Positions 46,632 through 56,555 of a stretch of DNA of 62,185 bases are shown here, in pieces. Origin of the DNA: Prochlorococcus sp. AG-418-G23 (GTDB taxonomy: Bacteria; Cyanobacteriota; Cyanobacteriia; PCC-6307; Cyanobiaceae); the NCBI GenBank assembly GCA_003214195.1, contig QCLY01000003.1, positions 1 through 62,185 on the forward strand. Reading direction: 5' to 3'. The notes beneath the pieces are model-generated. The model ran no database searches and was not told the DNA's origin. It saw only the letters and a program-made list of their open reading frames with translations. Made by a program: the position numbers and the translations under genes. Each line of letters starts with the position of its first letter. Position 1 is the first letter of the stretch.

Positions 46632-46960
46632 TTAGGAAATGATTAGCTTAAACGTCTTGAGAATACTTTATATTTCATCAAACAGTTGAATTCACAACAA
46701 AATTGTAAAAATTAGTAATCCAAAGAAAAAAAAATAAAATAATTTACTAAAACCATCAACCATAGAAGAAGTTTGATTTAAACAGTAAAGTTATTGTTAA
46801 AGAAGCGGTTTCAGATAAAATCTCAAGTTTTTTAAAGTTAACTTTTTTTTTAATAAATTTCATTATGCTGACATAAAACAATGTTTTGTTTCATTACATC
46901 ATCCTCTTTATTGCCTGATTCCCAAACTATTACTAAAAAAGGGATAAGACATCTAAAATC
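46632..46960 (-). promoter_or_regulatory. 329-base divergent promoter region, pcb and 58-residue gene
   Basis: No ORF is visible. The pcb leader and promoter must lie here on the minus strand. An AAAAC-AAT-GTTTT palindrome at 46878-46890 and long A/T tracts are visible. I can see no unambiguous -10/-35 pair or known regulator site. Confidence 0.4.
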
Positions 46961-47137
46961 ATGACTACTTCTCAAGAGTCTTCTAGGAAAATTTCACTAG
47001 AAATGAAATCAGAAGTTCATTATCAAAAGGCAGCAAAATCCTACAGAAGATCTCAACAATACATTGAAATGATTAACTTGTACCCAACTTTGCAAAACAC
47101 TCTAATTGAGTGTAAGGACGAGAATCTAATTGAATAG
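46961..47137 (+). CDS. 58-residue basic helical protein
   Basis: ATG at 46961, ending CKDENLIE at 47137. A polar, helical protein (YQKAAKSYRRSQQYIEMINL) with no signal or membrane segment. It is head-to-head with pcb across a 329-base control region. The coding character is good and it is flanked by a natural gap. No family recognised; a link to pcb is positional only. Confidence 0.55.
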   Translation: MTTSQESSRKISLEMKSEVHYQKAAKSYRRSQQYIEMINLYPTLQNTLIECKDENLIE

Positions 47138-47188
47138 CAATTTATTAGTTTAATCTTTTCTAATTAATATTTAAATTAAATATCCCAT

Positions 47189-47422
47189 TTAAGCTGCGAT
47201 ATTATTATTTTCGCCAGAATAAAATTTATTAATAGTTTTTCTGCACATTTTTATGTTGTAAAGCGCCTTAGGATTCCAAGGCTTTTTCTGACCAAGGGGA
47301 GAACTTTTCCAATGAATCCCAGGCTTTAGTATCCCATTTTCACGTAAAAAAGAAAGTTTAAATTCAGTTATTCCTAATTTTTCTGAAGTCATCTCAGATG
47401 AGCTCCATATATCCCCTAACAT
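47189..47422 (-). CDS. Small helix-turn-helix-like protein
   Basis: A 77-residue protein. SEKLGITEFKLSFLRENGIL reads as a helix-turn-helix and is followed by a wing-like GIHWKSSPLGQKKPW, as in excisionase or MerR-like small DNA-binding proteins. The assignment is tentative. Confidence 0.5.
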   Translation of the reverse strand: MLGDIWSSSEMTSEKLGITEFKLSFLRENGILKPGIHWKSSPLGQKKPWNPKALYNIKMCRKTINKFYSGENNNIAA

Positions 47423-47506
47423 TGAACTATGAAATTAATATTAATCCTTAATAACGTTATTTTTATTTTTGTGAAAGGGGTAAAACTTTTAATTAATTAT
47501 TAATTA

Positions 47507-47529
47507 ACAAAAACCCTTTCTTAAAAGGG
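47507..47529 (-). terminator. Terminator of the hisS run
   Basis: On the minus strand CCCTTT-TAAG-AAAGGG followed by TTTTTG, about 28 bases past the stop of the Trp-rich-family gene. Confidence 0.75.
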
Positions 47530-47556
47530 AAGAGTAATCTAAGGAAATTTATCTAA

Positions 47557-47931
47557 TTAAGAAATATTAAAAAGAGAATCTTTGTTAACGAATAATATCT
47601 CATCGATTTCTTGTGATTTTCGACTAGATTTATAATGAAGATATTCCTCGGTAATAGATTCAGGTTTAGGAAGATCAAGCCATCCCTTATGCCAATTTCC
47701 ACTAATTATTAATTCTTCGTAAGATATTTTTAAATTTATTTCAGAATCAAGTACAGAAACCATCAAAAAAATTATATTTCCTTTTTCTTTAATCTCATTT
47801 AACAACACAAAATGTCTCAATCCATTTATGGGTTTGTTAGAAGTCCAGAAATTTTCCAAGATCAATATAAAATTAAATTTTTTTAGATTTCCCTTTAGAG
47901 ATTTTCTTATATTCTTTTCTAATTTCTTCAA
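47557..47931 (-). CDS. TIGR02450/DUF2389-like Trp-rich family protein
   Basis: A 124-residue protein. FWTSNKPINGLRHFVLLNEI and SGNWHKGWLDLPKP follow the pattern of the small Trp-rich family (SKWTA ... EKHF ... WRQGW). Function unknown. Its start overlaps the 93-residue gene by 59 bases in another frame, an unusually long overlap, so its true start may be further in. Confidence 0.65.
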   Translation of the reverse strand: MKKLEKNIRKSLKGNLKKFNFILILENFWTSNKPINGLRHFVLLNEIKEKGNIIFLMVSVLDSEINLKISYEELIISGNWHKGWLDLPKPESITEEYLHYKSSRKSQEIDEILFVNKDSLFNIS

Positions 47932-48154
47932 GTAAGATTTTCCTTTTATTTAAATAATTCATAGATTCTTGTTTTGATAATTTGTATCTTTCTTTTTTAG
48001 TTAAATTCATCCAGTTATTTAGATTCTTCTTATTAAAGGTTGATAACTTTTTTTGCTTAAAAACTTTCTCACCCTTTTTTAATTTAAGAAAATTTCTTAA
48101 ATTAAAGAAAATAAATATTAAGAGAAAAATTATCATTATCTTTAAAAGCTTCAC
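47873..48154 (-). CDS. Small membrane-anchored basic protein
   Basis: A 93-residue protein: an N-terminal membrane anchor (MKLLKIMIIFLLIFIFF) and a strongly basic, helical cytosolic tail rich in Lys. It follows hisS by 3 bases and is probably in the same operon. No family recognised. Confidence 0.6.
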   Translation of the reverse strand: MKLLKIMIIFLLIFIFFNLRNFLKLKKGEKVFKQKKLSTFNKKNLNNWMNLTKKERYKLSKQESMNYLNKRKILLEEIRKEYKKISKGKSKKI

Positions 48155-48157
48155 TAT

Positions 48158-49432
48158 CTAGAGTAAATTAGTTTTAAGCCAATTTTCCAATTTAGTATCA
48201 TTCGCAAAAGATATAGTCTCTTCTCTATTTCCAAAACTTTCTTCATTAAATAGCCTTATTTTAAATACATTATTAGTTGCCTCATCGTCACCAATAACAA
48301 TAATACTTTTAGATTTTAATTTATTTGCCCTTTTAAATTGTTTTGAGAAAGAAGCTCCACTCAAATCCAATTCAACTAACAAATCATAATTTCTTAATTT
48401 TCTAGATAAATTGATTGCCAATGATTCGGCAATTAAGCCTTGATTAATAATATAAATATCAGTATTTCTTGGAACTCCAAGCTCTTTCCCAGCTAGCAGG
48501 ATTAATCTTTCTAAACCAATAGCGAATCCAATCGCAGGGGTATTTCCCCCCCCCATTTGTTTTATTAAATCGTCATATCTGCCTCCACCACAAACTGTAG
48601 ATTGGGTCCCTAAAGCCCCACTTGTAATTTCAAAAGCTGTATGAGTGTAATAATCCAAACCTCTCACTAAATTTTGGTTTTCCAAATAAGGTATATTTAA
48701 AACTTCTAATTGTTTTTTCAAGTTTGAATATCTTTTAAGACTTTTTTCAGACAAAAAATTAAATAATCTTGGGGCATTTTCAAGGATTTTTTTTGTTTGA
48801 ATATTTTTAGAGTCTAATATTCTCAATGGATTTTTATTAATCCTATTCTGAGAATCTAAATCTAACGAATTTTTATTTTTTTCTAACCAATTTACAAAAG
48901 ATTTTTGAAAATTCAATCTGTCGTTAATATCACCCAACGTATTTATTTCAAGATTTAGTTCTTGTATTCCTAATTTTCCTAATATGTCCCAAGCTAAAGC
49001 AATAATTTCAACATCGCTTCTAACAGATTCGTATCCTATAAACTCAACACCTAACTGATGAAACTGTCTTTGCCTTCCTGCTTGAGGCCTTTCATATCTA
49101 AACATCGGTCCCATATACCAGAGTTTTTGAAGTGGATTAGACGAAATTCCATTTTGTATTAAAGCTCGCGCCACAGAAGCAGTTCCTTCAGGTCTCAGAG
49201 TGCAAGATCTCTCTCCTCTATCTAAAAATGTGTACATTTCCTTACTTACAACATCTGTTCCTTCTCCAATTCCTCTTATGAATAATTCAGTCATTTCCAA
49301 TATTGGGGTTCTAATTTCTTTGATAGATGATCTAGAAAGCTGCTCCAATATAATTTTCTCAACATTTTGCCACTTTATTAATTGATTTGGTAGCAGGTCT
49401 ACCGTTCCTCTGAGATTTCTTAAGTTATTCAA
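48158..49432 (-). CDS. hisS: Histidyl-tRNA synthetase
   Basis: A 424-residue class II synthetase. Motif 1 region LRGTVDLLPNQLIKWQ near residue 7, motif 2 MFRYERPQAGRQRQFHQLG (about 111-129), the His-binding LVRGLDYYTHTAFEI and motif 3 GFAIGLERLILL. The C-terminal anticodon-binding domain is complete. First of a three-gene minus-strand run. Confidence 0.96.
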   Translation of the reverse strand: MNNLRNLRGTVDLLPNQLIKWQNVEKIILEQLSRSSIKEIRTPILEMTELFIRGIGEGTDVVSKEMYTFLDRGERSCTLRPEGTASVARALIQNGISSNPLQKLWYMGPMFRYERPQAGRQRQFHQLGVEFIGYESVRSDVEIIALAWDILGKLGIQELNLEINTLGDINDRLNFQKSFVNWLEKNKNSLDLDSQNRINKNPLRILDSKNIQTKKILENAPRLFNFLSEKSLKRYSNLKKQLEVLNIPYLENQNLVRGLDYYTHTAFEITSGALGTQSTVCGGGRYDDLIKQMGGGNTPAIGFAIGLERLILLAGKELGVPRNTDIYIINQGLIAESLAINLSRKLRNYDLLVELDLSGASFSKQFKRANKLKSKSIIVIGDDEATNNVFKIRLFNEESFGNREETISFANDTKLENWLKTNLL

Positions 49433-49529
49433 AGTTCTAGAAAATAATTCAAAATTTTAATTAAAGAAGAAATTAAATTTTGATTGGTTGTTCCATGAGA
49501 TAATTTTAATTTAACATTTAGAAAAACTA

Positions 49530-49961
49530 TTGGAAAATAAAAAAAATAAAGAGAGTCAACATTGTGGCACAAAACCGAAAAAAATTGCCTTTGGCATAGC
49601 TCCTCTTGGGATAATTTCAATAGGAATAGTTCCTATGGGAGTAATAAGTATTGGAATAGTTCCAATGGGTGTTTTTTCTTTTGGTGCAGTGGCAATGGGT
49701 ATAGTCAACTTATCAGTAGTTGGAATGGGAATTTTCTCTGCTGGGATAACTACTATGGGGGTATGGGAGTATTCACCTAATTCAAAAAATCATTCTCACC
49801 AAAGAAAAATTTCAAATTCAAACGAGAATAATATTATGCCAAATCTATTTAACACGAGAGAAGATGCTGAAAAAGCTTCATCAAAACTGGGATGTATTGG
49901 AGCGCACAAAATGGGTGAAAAATGGATGCCCTGTAATATGCACAAAAAATATTCGAAGTAA
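49530..49961 (+). CDS. Glycine-rich decapeptide-repeat protein with DUF3721 tail
   Basis: A 143-residue protein, TTG start. After a polar 18-residue head come about six ten-residue repeats of the form G-I-V-P-M-G-V-I-S-I (residues 22-80), hydrophobic and beta-prone. The C-terminal 35 residues match DUF3721 (NTREDAEKASSKLGCIGAHK ... MPCNMHKK). No function is known for either part. Confidence 0.72.
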   Translation: MENKKNKESQHCGTKPKKIAFGIAPLGIISIGIVPMGVISIGIVPMGVFSFGAVAMGIVNLSVVGMGIFSAGITTMGVWEYSPNSKNHSHQRKISNSNENNIMPNLFNTREDAEKASSKLGCIGAHKMGEKWMPCNMHKKYSK

Positions 49962-49977
49962 AAATTCAAATAATATA

Positions 49978-50754
49978 TTAATTTAAAATTTCTACTCTAA
50001 AATCTAGATTTTTTGCCTCATCTGTAGTTAATTTTTTTGACCAGGCACCCTGCACAGGACTATTCCATCTAAAGCCAGCATCTTTGGCTAAGGACCTCTC
50101 TTCATAGTTAACCATCGCCTTATATAAAAACTTTGGTTCAGTAGCTTTAAGTAATAATTTTTCTAAATTATCACATTTTTTAAAGACCTCAGATATGTAA
50201 AAACAGTCAGAAAGAGCTCTATGTAAATTCCAAACTGGTATTGAAAAAGACAAAGCAAGATCCGTTACTGAAGGTCTGATTTTTAGTGTTTTTTGAAAAG
50301 ACCAATTAATATCTTCTAAGCTACAAATCCATTTTTTATTTAGTTTAGGCAATCTTCCTTTCCCAAACCACTTCTTATCAAATTCTGCATTATGCGCAAC
50401 GATGAAATCGGAATTATCAACAAGTTTCAAAAAGAAATTCAATCCATCTTCCCATGGTTGAGAAATATTAGTCACTTCTGCAGATATACCATTTATGTGT
50501 TCAGCTTCATTACTATTAACAGGGAATAAAAAAGAGATCTGTGAAAGTACACTTTTAGAGGATACGTCAAACAAAATACAGCCTATTTCTATCACTTCAT
50601 CTTTGTTTTCATCTAATCCAGTTGTTTCAGTATCAAGAATTAAAATTTTTTCTATTTTTTTATTTTGATCAGTAAAACAAGTGGCAGAGGAAGCATTAAC
50701 TTTATCCTGAAGAAAGTCCAATTGATTTAATTCTTTTTTGTTAAATAGTTCCAA
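49978..50754 (-). CDS. DnaQ-like 3'-5' exonuclease with DUF5710-like tail
   Basis: A 258-residue protein. DEDDh exonuclease motifs: LILDTETTGLDE (Exo I, residue 36 or so), VAHNAEFDKKWF (Exo II) and HRALSDCFYI (Exo III, His then Asp). The last 45 residues (NYEERSLAKDAGFRWN; GAWSKKL) resemble small AK-x-G-x-x-W modules such as DUF5710 found with DNA-processing enzymes. Probably a proofreading or repair exonuclease. Confidence 0.82.
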   Translation of the reverse strand: MELFNKKELNQLDFLQDKVNASSATCFTDQNKKIEKILILDTETTGLDENKDEVIEIGCILFDVSSKSVLSQISFLFPVNSNEAEHINGISAEVTNISQPWEDGLNFFLKLVDNSDFIVAHNAEFDKKWFGKGRLPKLNKKWICSLEDINWSFQKTLKIRPSVTDLALSFSIPVWNLHRALSDCFYISEVFKKCDNLEKLLLKATEPKFLYKAMVNYEERSLAKDAGFRWNSPVQGAWSKKLTTDEAKNLDFRVEILN

Positions 50755-50883
50755 TTTACTGAAAGCACTTTTATTTTATCTTGACGCATTTAATAAAAAT
50801 TTCTTTTAAATTAATATAAATTAAACAAATATATCAGGAAATAGTTTTTAAAACCTCTTTAGATTTAAAAATTAAATATAAAA

Positions 50884-51606
50884 ATGACTTTTACAAAATA
50901 TCAATTTAACAATTTTTGTTATTGGCCTTCAAAGCCCAAGAAAATTGTTGAATTTATTGGTGGAAGTTATTTAGCTTCCAAACCAGATTTAACCTATAGA
51001 AGATTTATAGAGAGCTTAATTAATAAAAATTATGCAGTTCACGCATATAAATACACTCCACAGTTTGATCACCAACAACTTGCTATTAGAGCATGGAAGG
51101 ATTTTAAGAATTGCCAAATATCTTTATTTAAGAGAATAGGATCATCAATCCCTTCGATAAGAATTGGTCATAGTCTAGGCAGTAAACTTCATTTAATTTC
51201 TCCCGATGGAGGAAGAAATTGCGAAAAATTCATATCAATTAGTTTTAATAACTTCAGTGCAAACAAATCAATACCATTACTGAAACAAATTTCTCAAAAG
51301 TTAGAATTTAATAGCGAATTCAGTCCAAGCCCAGCAAGAACTTTAAGAATAATTGAAAAAACTTATAACCAAAAAAATAACTTCCTAATAAAATTTAACT
51401 CAGATGAATTAGATCAGACAGACAAATTATTTTCTTGTCTTAAAGCAAGAAAAGAAGACAATTCTAAGGGAATTATGTTGAGAGGGACACATACTATAAT
51501 TGCTAGTGCAGGACTAAGAGAAAATTTCCTAGGGGACTGGGCAGACGATGATTTAAAAAAAAATACTATAAAAAAGATTTCGAAATTAATCGATGAATCC
51601 GATTAG
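50884..51606 (+). CDS. DUF1350 family protein (alpha/beta-hydrolase-like)
   Basis: A 240-residue protein of the cyanobacterial and plant DUF1350 family. [20 protein letters not shown] near the start and [15 protein letters not shown] near residue 95 (GHSLG, nucleophile-elbow-like) suggest an alpha/beta-hydrolase fold. [11 protein letters not shown] near the C-terminus may carry the His. Activity unknown. Overlaps acs convergently by 4 bases. Confidence 0.8.
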   Translation: MTFTKYQFNNFCYWPSKPKKIVEFIGGSYLASKPDLTYRRFIESLINKNYAVHAYKYTPQFDHQQLAIRAWKDFKNCQISLFKRIGSSIPSIRIGHSLGSKLHLISPDGGRNCEKFISISFNNFSANKSIPLLKQISQKLEFNSEFSPSPARTLRIIEKTYNQKNNFLIKFNSDELDQTDKLFSCLKARKEDNSKGIMLRGTHTIIASAGLRENFLGDWADDDLKKNTIKKISKLIDESD

Positions 51607-53585
51607 CGTGGTTCTTTCAACTTTTCCAAAACAGAACTATCTTCAAGGGTACTTATATCACCACTTATTTCTTCTCCTGAAGCCAAGGATCTTAAAATTC
51701 TCCTCATAATTTTTCCACTTCGTGTTTTCGGGAGAGAATCAGAAATTATTATTTTTTCTGGTTTAGCGATAATTCCAATTTCATGAACTACATGCTCCTT
51801 TAAATCCTTCAATAATTCTGAAGAACTTTTTACATTTTTTTCCAAAGATACAAAGGCAACTATAACTTCACCTTTTAGATCATCACTCCTTCCCACAACA
51901 GCAGCTTCAGCAACAAATTCATGACTTACCAAAGCAGATTCTATCTCCATCGTTCCCAACCGATGACCCGAAACATTTATAACATCATCAACTCTCCCCA
52001 TAATCCATATATATCCATCCTCATCAATACGTGCACCATCACCAGCGAAATAAACATTCTTTTCTCCTTTAAAAGAGATATATTCCCAATAACTCTCCAA
52101 GTATCTTCGTGAGTTACCATGAATTGTTCTCATCATTCCTGGCCAAGGTTTCTTAATAATTAAATAACCACCCTCGTTCTCATTTACCTTATCTCCATTC
52201 TTATCAACTACTTCAACTTCTATCCCAGGTAAGGGGAAAGTAGCAGAACCAGGTTTTGTTGAAACAACTCCAGGCAAAGGGCTTATCATTACTCCACCAG
52301 TTTCAGTTTGCCACCAAGTATCAACAATGGGACATTTATTTTTACCAATAACATCTTTGTACCATATCCATGCTTCAGGATTAATTGGTTCTCCTACTGT
52401 CCCCAAAAGCCTAAGACTCTCCAAATTATATTGATCAGGTATATCACGCCCAGATTTCATAAATGCTCGAATTGCAGTTGGAGCAGTGTAAAAAATGGAA
52501 ACCTTATATTTCTGAACAATTTCCCAGAAAGCTCCTAAATTAGAAGGCCTTGGGACTCCCTCAAACATTAAGGTTGTAGCGCCATTAGATAATGGCCCAT
52601 AGACTATGTAACTATGACCTGTTATCCAACCAACATCAGCAGTACACCAGTAGATATCATCATCTTTCAAATCAAAAATCCATTTGAATGTCAAATGAGT
52701 CCAAAGATTATAACCACCTGTAGTATGAACTACACCTTTAGGTTTTCCAGTGGATCCTGAAGTATAGAGAATAAAAAGTCTATCTTCGCTGTTCATTATT
52801 TCTGGCTCACACCAATTATTTTGAACTTTCAATAATTCATGCCACCAAAAATCTCTATCATCAACCATAGAAATATTTCTTTTAGTCCTTTGAACAACTA
52901 TTACTTTTTCAACAACTTTGTCTGCCCCACTCTCAATAGCCGAATCAACTGCTTGCTTAAGCTCAATAACCTTATCCTTTCTAAAGCCACCATCAGCAGT
53001 AATAATAAATTTAGCATTTCCATCAATTAATCTATCTTTTAAGGCTTCTGAAGAAAACCCTCCAAAAACGACTGAGTGTGGCGCTCCAATTCTTGCACAA
53101 GCTAACATTGCAAACATTGCCTCAGGAATCATTGGCATATAAATACATACCAAATCACCCTTTTTAACTCCAATTTCTTTTAATGCATTAGCTGCTTTGC
53201 ATACTTCCTCTAGAAGTTCTTTATAAGTATATTTTTTGCTATCACCTGGTTCACCTTCCCAGATCAAGGCAGTTTTTCCTCCAAGTCCTTTTTTAATGTG
53301 TCTATCTAAGCAGTTATATGTGATATTAAGTTTTCCTTCTTTAAACCACTTAAAAAAGGGTGCATTATCACCATCTAAAACAGTTTGAAATGGCTCAAAC
53401 CAATCTAATTCAGATTTTGCAAAAGGTCCCCAAAATTTAATGGGATTATCTAATGCTTGTTTTCTTAGAGAAAGTAATTCTTTTTGGGTTCTGATATTTG
53501 AGATTTCCACAAATTCTTTTGGAGGATGGAAAATTCTCTTTTCTTTGAGGATGTTACTGATTGAATTTCTTTTATCTAATGACAT
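51603..53585 (-). CDS. acs: Acetyl-CoA synthetase
   Basis: A 660-residue AMP-forming ligase that turns acetate into acetyl-CoA. The phosphate loop is [20 protein letters not shown] (about residues 272-291), then [13 protein letters not shown], the [20 protein letters not shown] hinge and [12 protein letters not shown] with the catalytic, acetylatable Lys. Normal length. Confidence 0.96.
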   Translation of the reverse strand: MSLDKRNSISNILKEKRIFHPPKEFVEISNIRTQKELLSLRKQALDNPIKFWGPFAKSELDWFEPFQTVLDGDNAPFFKWFKEGKLNITYNCLDRHIKKGLGGKTALIWEGEPGDSKKYTYKELLEEVCKAANALKEIGVKKGDLVCIYMPMIPEAMFAMLACARIGAPHSVVFGGFSSEALKDRLIDGNAKFIITADGGFRKDKVIELKQAVDSAIESGADKVVEKVIVVQRTKRNISMVDDRDFWWHELLKVQNNWCEPEIMNSEDRLFILYTSGSTGKPKGVVHTTGGYNLWTHLTFKWIFDLKDDDIYWCTADVGWITGHSYIVYGPLSNGATTLMFEGVPRPSNLGAFWEIVQKYKVSIFYTAPTAIRAFMKSGRDIPDQYNLESLRLLGTVGEPINPEAWIWYKDVIGKNKCPIVDTWWQTETGGVMISPLPGVVSTKPGSATFPLPGIEVEVVDKNGDKVNENEGGYLIIKKPWPGMMRTIHGNSRRYLESYWEYISFKGEKNVYFAGDGARIDEDGYIWIMGRVDDVINVSGHRLGTMEIESALVSHEFVAEAAVVGRSDDLKGEVIVAFVSLEKNVKSSSELLKDLKEHVVHEIGIIAKPEKIIISDSLPKTRSGKIMRRILRSLASGEEISGDISTLEDSSVLEKLKEPR

Positions 53586-53679
53586 TAAATGAATCTATGT
53601 TTAATAAACTTAGTCGAAAAATATATGGTTTTCAAAAAAATTAATATTAATTTAGCTGAGGAAATTTATTTTAACAAAT

Positions 53680-54651
53680 CTAGAACATGCGGCTGAGAAC
53701 AAATTCTGGGAGAGCCAACAAGGCTCTCTTATACTCTGAATCAGGTAGCCAAACTATAGCTTCTTTGGATAAAGTTGCGAAATCCTCAGCTAGCTTTCTG
53801 GAATTCTCGATAGCTTTAGAATTCATAATGATGGTCAGAGCATCATCTAAATCATCTTTCTCGGCAAGTTCTCTATTTATAAGAACAGATAATTTTTTAT
53901 TTTCTTCTAAGGCATATAAAACTGGTGCAGTAAGATAGCCACTAGCAAGATCACTTACAGCAGGTTTTCCAAGCTGTTTATCATTTCCAGTGAAATCAAG
54001 TATATCATCTACAACTTGGAAAGCTAAACCTATATTTTTACCAAAATCGTACAAAGAGTTTAATTCTTCGTTATTAAGCTCACTCAAAACTCCAGCTGCT
54101 TTGCAACTATTTGCTATTAATGATGCTGTCTTACAATAGCTTTTGTTTATGTATTTAGAAAAAGATTGAGCAGAATCAAACCTATTTAAATTTTGTTTAA
54201 TTTCACCATCTGCTAGATCCATTATTACTCTACTAAGTAATTTAACTACATTTACATTGTCTAGATTTGCCAAGTGCCAACTTGCTTGTGCGAATAAAAA
54301 GTCTCCCGCCAAAACAGCTACTCTAGTATTAAATCTACTATGTACTGTATCTACTCCCCTCCTTGTTGAAGCCTCATCTACAACATCATCGTGAACTAAT
54401 GATGCTGTGTGAATCATTTCGGTAATTTCAGCAAGCCTTTTGTGTTTGCTAGTTAAACAGAAATTAGGGGATATTGCTTTTGAAATTAATAAAACAATTC
54501 CTGGTCTTAATCTTTTACCCCCAGCACTAAAAAGATGTTCTGCTGCGGCTTGAAGAATCGGGTGGCCAGCTCCTATAAGATTTTTCAGCTCAAGAATAAG
54601 ATCATCAAGATCATTTTCAACTGGTTGTAGTAGTTCGGTTACTGTATTCAT
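53680..54651 (-). CDS. sds: All-trans polyprenyl diphosphate synthase (solanesyl type)
   Basis: A 323-residue E-prenyltransferase. The first Asp-rich motif is LVHDDVVDEAS (about residue 91), the second QVVDDILDFTG (about 215). GGKRLRPGIVLL is the IPP-binding segment. It makes a long isoprenoid side chain, probably for plastoquinone. It belongs to the minus-strand run with murI (27 bases upstream). Confidence 0.92.
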   Translation of the reverse strand: MNTVTELLQPVENDLDDLILELKNLIGAGHPILQAAAEHLFSAGGKRLRPGIVLLISKAISPNFCLTSKHKRLAEITEMIHTASLVHDDVVDEASTRRGVDTVHSRFNTRVAVLAGDFLFAQASWHLANLDNVNVVKLLSRVIMDLADGEIKQNLNRFDSAQSFSKYINKSYCKTASLIANSCKAAGVLSELNNEELNSLYDFGKNIGLAFQVVDDILDFTGNDKQLGKPAVSDLASGYLTAPVLYALEENKKLSVLINRELAEKDDLDDALTIIMNSKAIENSRKLAEDFATLSKEAIVWLPDSEYKRALLALPEFVLSRMF

Positions 54652-54678
54652 GATTGACCTCTTACATATACTAAGGAA

Positions 54679-55473
54679 TCAAACATTGCTTCGGAGGTTA
54701 ATCAACCTAATTTCTTTATTAATTTCAAACCAAATTTTTACTTTTTTGGAAAATACATCTTTTTCTGCAGTAACAAAGAATTTCACATTATCTAAAGAAA
54801 GAGTTTCATAGCTGACTTTTTTAGGGATATCAAAAGATTCATTAAATTTGTTAATTAACGCTGAGGAAGGATCAATAATTTTTATTTTTGAGTCTATTTT
54901 TTTTCTTAAGAAGTCATAAATTAAAGGATAGTGACTACATCCAAGTATTAATTCTTCTATTTTATTGTTTATTAGAGGACTTAAATACAAATCCGAAAGA
55001 TAATTTAACTTATCAAAGTTTAGTTTCTCTTTTTCGATTTCTGATACAAATTCGGGACATTCTTGCTGAAATATTTTCAAATTTTCTTTTTTAGATTTAA
55101 TTGCATTTTTATAATATGATGACTTAACTGTGGCTTGTGTTGCCCATACACCAATTATTTGTTTGTCAACTACTTCCGATACTGAGTTTATTAGGTCAAA
55201 GCAGGGGACTCTTAAATTATTCATCAGAATATCGAGTGCACATGCATTTGTTGTGTTACAAGCTATTAAAAGTGCATCCAAATTCTTATCTTCAAAAAAG
55301 GTGCAAATCTCTTTTGCAATTAACCTTATCTCTTTAAAATTTTTATTACCAAAAGGGATTCTTTTTGTATCAGCTAAATATAAAACTTCGACATCTTTGC
55401 GGGTTTTTAGTAAAGAATTAAGGATAGTAAAACCACCTATACCACTGTCAAATATACCTATTCTAAACTTCAC
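54679..55473 (-). CDS. murI: Glutamate racemase
   Basis: A 264-residue cofactor-free racemase supplying D-glutamate for peptidoglycan. IGIFDSGIGGFTIL at the start, the first catalytic Cys in IACNTTNACAL (residue 73 or so) and the second in LGCSHYPLIYD (about 180). It overlaps the amidase gene by 4 bases. Confidence 0.94.
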   Translation of the reverse strand: MKFRIGIFDSGIGGFTILNSLLKTRKDVEVLYLADTKRIPFGNKNFKEIRLIAKEICTFFEDKNLDALLIACNTTNACALDILMNNLRVPCFDLINSVSEVVDKQIIGVWATQATVKSSYYKNAIKSKKENLKIFQQECPEFVSEIEKEKLNFDKLNYLSDLYLSPLINNKIEELILGCSHYPLIYDFLRKKIDSKIKIIDPSSALINKFNESFDIPKKVSYETLSLDNVKFFVTAEKDVFSKKVKIWFEINKEIRLINLRSNV

Positions 55474-56555
55474 CTTACTTGCGAAAGATATTCAAGGATT
55501 CCTTTTGCAATGGCATAAGCTATTATTTTTCGATGTGAGTCCTTTTCTAATCTTCTTGAATCTAATCTTCCAGTAAGAAATCCAATTTCGACTAAAACTG
55601 CAGGCATATCTGTATTTTTAATTACGTAAAACCTACTTTGTTTGACACCTCTGTCAGGACTTCCAGGAGAAACTTTTAGAATTTGTTTTTGAATTCTTTT
55701 AGCAAGTGATCTTCCTTTCCAACCTCTATAGTAAAACGTTTCTAAACCATTAATATCCTTTCTTTTCCCTCTTGAAGCATTCGCATGAATACTTACAAAA
55801 ATATCCGCAGCCGTTTTGTTAGCAAAGGAAACTCTTTGAGGTAAATCCAAATCAATTTCAGTTTTTCTGGTTAACATCACTTCCACCCCTTTTTCCGATA
55901 GTAACTTTTTAACTATTTTTGATACCTCAAGGACAACATCTGATTCCCTTATCCCACTAATCCCTATTGCTCCTGGATCAGACCCTCCATGCCCAGGATC
56001 AATAACTACCAAGAATTTATTTTGTTTTACATTTGGCAATTCTAAATAACCAGGAACACTTTTTTTTAAATAACTTGAATTTTGAGTTGTTTTAGTGTTT
56101 TGAATTCTTTTGTCAACTAAACCTTCGCCAATCCTATTAAATGAATTGCTTGGGTTAAATAGTTTAATTTTCCATATATTTTGATTGAATCCGACTAATC
56201 GCCAAGTCAAAGGATTCAAATAAGTTCCTTCCTTAAATTCAATAACTAGTCTCGTTCTACCTCTATTAGGTTTGCCTAACCTTATTTCTTTGATTGGACC
56301 ATTACCTTTTATCTTTCTTGGATTTTTTAATTCTCCAGGGAAATCTATCCAAAATCTATCCCCATAAATTTGGTTGCCATTTTGAAAGTACGCTTTTAAA
56401 TTTGTATTTGATTTAGTTCTAAATTCTAAAACTCCATTTTTTTTTAATGCCCATGCAGCTAAATCACTAGAAGAATATACAGGATGGTTCGTAAAATTTA
56501 AAAATAAAAAAATTGATAAACAACGAAAAAGTTTATTATTCAAAAACTTTGTCAT
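55470..56555 (-). CDS. amiC: N-acetylmuramoyl-L-alanine amidase (AMIN plus Amidase_3)
   Basis: A 361-residue exported cell-wall hydrolase. Signal peptide (CLSIFLFLNFTNHPVYS), an AMIN domain (about residues 35-135) and a zinc amidase domain with VVIDPGHGGSDPGAIGISG (first His), Glu in GIRESDVVLE, FVSIHANAS (His) and VLVEIGFLTG (catalytic Glu). Linked to murI (4-base overlap) and nitrilase (1-base overlap). Confidence 0.93.
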   Translation of the reverse strand: MTKFLNNKLFRCLSIFLFLNFTNHPVYSSSDLAAWALKKNGVLEFRTKSNTNLKAYFQNGNQIYGDRFWIDFPGELKNPRKIKGNGPIKEIRLGKPNRGRTRLVIEFKEGTYLNPLTWRLVGFNQNIWKIKLFNPSNSFNRIGEGLVDKRIQNTKTTQNSSYLKKSVPGYLELPNVKQNKFLVVIDPGHGGSDPGAIGISGIRESDVVLEVSKIVKKLLSEKGVEVMLTRKTEIDLDLPQRVSFANKTAADIFVSIHANASRGKRKDINGLETFYYRGWKGRSLAKRIQKQILKVSPGSPDRGVKQSRFYVIKNTDMPAVLVEIGFLTGRLDSRRLEKDSHRKIIAYAIAKGILEYLSQVR

